A stretch of 8,939 nucleotides of DNA from CBDCEG01 sp965215775 (GTDB taxonomy: Bacteria; Pseudomonadota; Gammaproteobacteria; Cardiobacteriales; Ostreibacteriaceae), in assembly GCA_965215775.1 (NCBI GenBank), contig CBDCEG010000011.1:1-8939 (forward strand). Direction: 5' to 3'. Shown in pieces: positions 6,309 to 8,939 of the stretch (positions are counted from its first letter, which is position 1; each line of letters begins with the position of its first letter). The notes beneath the pieces are model-generated. The model was not told the DNA's origin, ran no database searches, and saw nothing but the letters and a program-made list of their open reading frames with translations. The position numbers were made by a program, and so were the translations under genes.

Positions 6309-8103
6309 TTTTTAAGCTCCATCTCTATAGATTTTATATTTAATTTAATTTTTTCTAAATTTTCCTTATTTTGAATTTCTAACTTATATAATTTTTTAGC
6401 TTTTTCAACTTCTCCAGCGTAATAAAGAGCCATAATATAATGCCCTATAACTTCGCCATCATTATAGTTTTGGTAAGAGTATCTTAAAAACTTCAAAGAC
6501 TTCTTAAACTCAGATTTTTTATAATAACCCCAACCTAAGCTATCAACAACAGCTGGACTTTTTGGCTGAACAAACAATGATTTTTTAATGAGCTTCATTG
6601 CTCTTTTTAAGTTATCAGTATGCACTAACAAAGTATATCCCAAAGCATTTTGAGCATCAGGATCATGTGGTTCAAAAGTGAGTATTTTTTCCAAATCAGC
6701 CAAAGCTAACTTGGCATCACCCATACCTTCTACAAGCAAACTTCTTGTATATAAAAGCCTTCTATTTTTAGGTGCTTCTTTTATTTCTTTATTTAATATT
6801 TTTAAGGCTTCTTGTTTTTGATTGGCATCTTGTAATATATCTATTTTTTCAATCAAAAAGTCTTCGCCTTCTATTTTAAATTCTTTGGCTAATTTTTTTG
6901 AAATACTCATCTCCTTTTTTCAAATCTTTTATATAAGTAGTTGCAGCTATCCCAACCATCGCACGATAATTTCTCTTATCCTCTGATAGTTTATCTGCTT
7001 TTAAAAAGTAGATTTGGGCTTTTTCATAATACTTTTTACTAAATAGTATTGATGCAAAGCTTAAATAAGCTTTTTGTAATTCTTTTGCTGAAATTTCGGC
7101 AAAATCAATAACTTTCTCAGCCTTATCAACTTCACCAAGTCTCAAGTAAATATCTATTGAAATAGCTTGCATTGGTTTTTTAAATTTATCGCCTTTTATT
7201 TTCCCTAAATACTGCCAATGCTTTTGGGTATTGGTAGGTTTTCGCCAAAAAATTAGCATACGAAAGTTGATACATTGCTTCTTCTGGATAATCATTTAGC
7301 AAATCTGTCCAAACTTTTTCAGCTTTTACATTTTGCAAACTATTCTGGTAAAGACTAGCTTTTAAGCTATGCAAATTAAGTTCGCGTGGATACTTAAACA
7401 GTGATTTATCAAGAACTTTTATTGCCTTCTCAACCTTTCTGTTATCTTGAAGTGATTTCAAATAAGCAAGCGTTATATTTAAACTATCAGGATAAGCCTG
7501 ATGAAGCTTCTCTAAAAAGGATAAAATGTTTTTTTCATACCAACTAGTTTGTAAGGTATTAAGCAAACCAAAAACTTTTTTAGTGTTTATTTTGCCTTTT
7601 ATTATTTTATTTTCTGAAATTTTGATAGCTTTATCAATTTCCCCATCTAAAACATAGCTATAAACAAGAAATCCAGTCAAATCTTTTTTAATAAGTTTTT
7701 GCCAGCCATTAATAGCCTCAATTGACTTTTTATACTCTCCTTGCCTAATTGCACTTTCATAAGCTTTTCTATAAAGAACTTTATTTTTTTGAGCTTTCGC
7801 TTCTTTTAGAAAAACATCTGTTAGCTCATCATATTGAGCATCTTTTAGTTTTATTTCTGCCAAAATAAGGTCGTAAATTTCTTGAGATTCTTTTGTGAGC
7901 TTAACTTTTGTTTTGACCTCTACTTTCGCATCAGTTTTTACAGCCGTTTCAACATTTGGTTTTATTTCAGTTTTAGTTTTAACTTTTTTAGATTTTTTTT
8001 GATCCAAATTAAGTAAATCAGACACAGTATCCAAAAGAGAATTATCTTTGGCAAAACCAAGACCTAAAGGCAAAAGTGATAATATTATTATTTTAAGTTT
8101 CAT
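6305..8103 (-). CDS. Secreted TPR-repeat protein upstream of lolB, two frameshifts
   Basis: This is a periplasmic or envelope tetratricopeptide-repeat protein of the kind found between hemA and lolB in many gammaproteobacteria; its precise role is not established. It begins with a Sec signal (MKLKIIILSLLPLGLGFA, cleavage after residue 18). A low-complexity Lys/Thr/Val segment follows (about residues 35-72), then helical repeats throughout. Near the C-terminus are NALGYTL (about 6629-6649) and DSLGWGYY (about 6521-6544), typical of this neighbour family. The gene is open in three successive frames. The first runs from 8103 to TAA 7186-7188, the second to TAA 6876-6878 and the third to TGA 6305-6307. 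Dropping one A from the run at 7194-7197 and one from the run at 6893-6899 yields a continuous 598-residue protein, close to the expected family length. The ATG at 8101-8103 has no clear Shine-Dalgarno site but sits exactly at the signal peptide. Gene limits are well supported; integrity is not. Confidence 0.82.
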
Positions 8104-8175
8104 AGATTTGTTTTTTTATTTTAATAAATATCATATAATAACCGCTTTATTTTTTTTATAAAGAGAATTCAAGCA
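8104..8175. promoter_or_regulatory. Divergent promoter region between hemA and the TPR-lolB pair
   Basis: These 72 bases separate the two start codons and are almost pure A/T apart from ACCGC (8141-8145). On the plus strand a perfect TATAAT (8134-8139) is placed about 37 bases before the hemA ATG; the -35 side is only a T-rich tract. On the minus strand TATGAT (8130-8135) overlaps it and could serve the TPR gene. Overlapping -10 elements would make the two directions compete for polymerase. The hemA ribosome site (AAAGAGAA, 8160-8167) is weak. Confidence 0.5.
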
Positions 8176-8939
8176 ATGTCCTTAATTGTATTTGGACTAA
8201 ATCACAACACAGCAAGCATTGATATTCGTGAGAAAATTAGTTTCTCAGGCGATGAAGTGCCTAATGCAACAAAAATCTATTTTGGAAAATATTGCTGATG
8301 AAGTTGTTATTTTTTCAACTTGTAATAGAACAGAAATATATTTGGCAAATTTAAAATCTGAAGACAATTTGTATAAATGGCTTTCTAATTTCAAAGAAGT
8401 TGAAATAGCTATGATAAAAGAACATAGTTATATTTACTACGAAGAAAAAGCTTCAAAACATCTATTTAGAGTAACAACTGGCTTAGATTCTATTGCTCTT
8501 GGTGAGCCACAAATACTTGGACAAGTAAAACAAGCTTACCAAACCTCCTTAGATTTAAACTCAGTAAAACAATCACTTAACAAACTATTTCAAGAATCTT
8601 TTCATGTTGCGAAAAATATTAGAAGTGAAACAGAACTTGGGAAAAATTCAATTTCAATTGTTTATGCTGCCCTAAAACTAGCTGATAATTTTTTCTCAAA
8701 TTACAAAAACTTAACAATAATGATTATTGGAGCTGGGCAAACTGGTGATTTGGCAATAAAAACATAACCAAAAAAGAAGTTGGTAAAATAATAATTGCAA
8801 ATAGAACTCTAACAAAAGCACAAGATTTGGCATTAAAATACAATGGCTTTGCAATAACCCTAGAGCAAGTGGAAAATCATATAAGTGAAGCCGATATAAT
8901 AATAAGTGCTACCAATAAAGATGGCTTCACAGTTGAAAG
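8176..8939 (+). CDS. hemA: Glutamyl-tRNA reductase, N-terminal two thirds, two frameshifts (runs off right edge)
   Basis: HemA reduces glutamyl-tRNA to glutamate-1-semialdehyde, the first committed step of tetrapyrrole synthesis by the C5 pathway. The ATG at 8176-8178 gives MSLIVFGLNHNTASIDIREK, a typical GluTR start. The catalytic motif STCNRTE (Cys at about residue 49), the GLDSIALGEPQILGQVKQAY block and the NADPH-binding IIGAGQTGDLAI follow, then IIIANRT and EADIIISAT before the edge. Three frames are needed. The first ends at TGA 8296-8298 and the second at TAA 8765-8767; the third is open to 8939. An extra A in the run at 8271-8275 explains the first shift and a missing A in the run at 8758-8762 explains the second. 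All conserved residues are otherwise present. The gene is normally essential where haem is made, so two breaks in an otherwise perfect gene are suspicious. A TTG at 8219 is a frame artefact, not a start. Confidence 0.9.

Noticed and set aside
6876..7295. Middle TPR segment as a separate gene starting near 7295
   Set aside because: Its first 30 or so residues are an out-of-frame reading of the upstream TPR segment, and true homology starts only at the joint near 7195.
8219..8767. hemA start at TTG 8219
   Set aside because: The first residues in this frame are unlike any HemA, whereas the ATG at 8176 gives the typical GluTR N-terminus in the other frame.
1..8939. CRISPR arrays, tRNA or rRNA genes, insertion sequences, attachment sites
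   Set aside because: I looked on both strands and saw no spaced repeats, cloverleaf-type sequence, transposase motifs or terminal inverted repeats.

Overview
The window is an AT-rich (about one-third G+C by eye), gene-dense stretch that looks like a gammaproteobacterial chromosome. The main evidence is the divergent block hemA <-> TPR lipid-pathway neighbour -> lolB. LolB is essentially confined to Beta- and Gammaproteobacteria, and this gene order is common there. The low G+C and compact spacing would fit a streamlined marine or host-associated lineage, but I cannot name a genus.

Layout from left to right. (1) 1-263, minus: the first 87 codons of fabG (3-oxoacyl-ACP reductase), cut by the window edge. 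(2) 276-1233, minus: a ZnuA-like zinc-binding periplasmic protein, interrupted by a one-base frameshift at an A8 tract and lacking an ATG start. (3) 1215-5581, minus: a complete binding-protein-dependent ABC importer of the AfuABC/FbpABC family. It has an ATPase (afuC), a fused double-domain permease (afuB, broken by a frameshift at about 3913-3932) and a periplasmic binding protein (afuA). A stem-loop lies between afuA and afuB. (4) 5582-5705: a regulatory gap with three consecutive AT-rich dyads. (5) 5706-8103, minus: lolB, preceded by a 598-codon TPR protein carrying two frameshifts; the two genes overlap as ATGA. (6) 8104-8175: a divergent promoter region. (7) 8176-8939, plus: the first two thirds of hemA (glutamyl-tRNA reductase), also with two frameshifts, running off the right edge.

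The minus-strand genes afuA-afuB-afuC-znuA-fabG are spaced or overlapped like one transcription unit, read from the dyad-rich gap. The TPR-lolB pair is read leftward and hemA rightward from the 72-bp divergent gap.

The most striking property is that four of the eight genes (znuA, afuB, TPR, hemA) carry six single-base indels in total. Five are extra bases and one is a missing base. All are explained by an A on the coding strand, and five lie in A runs. Protein sequence on both sides of every indel is well conserved and can be rejoined without loss. That argues against old pseudogenes. It points to read or consensus error, very recent decay, or tolerated slippage on A tracts. I see no clearly new multi-gene system. 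The best leads are the frameshift pattern, the likely non-iron substrate of the AfuA-type importer, and the znuA gene lodged in that operon.
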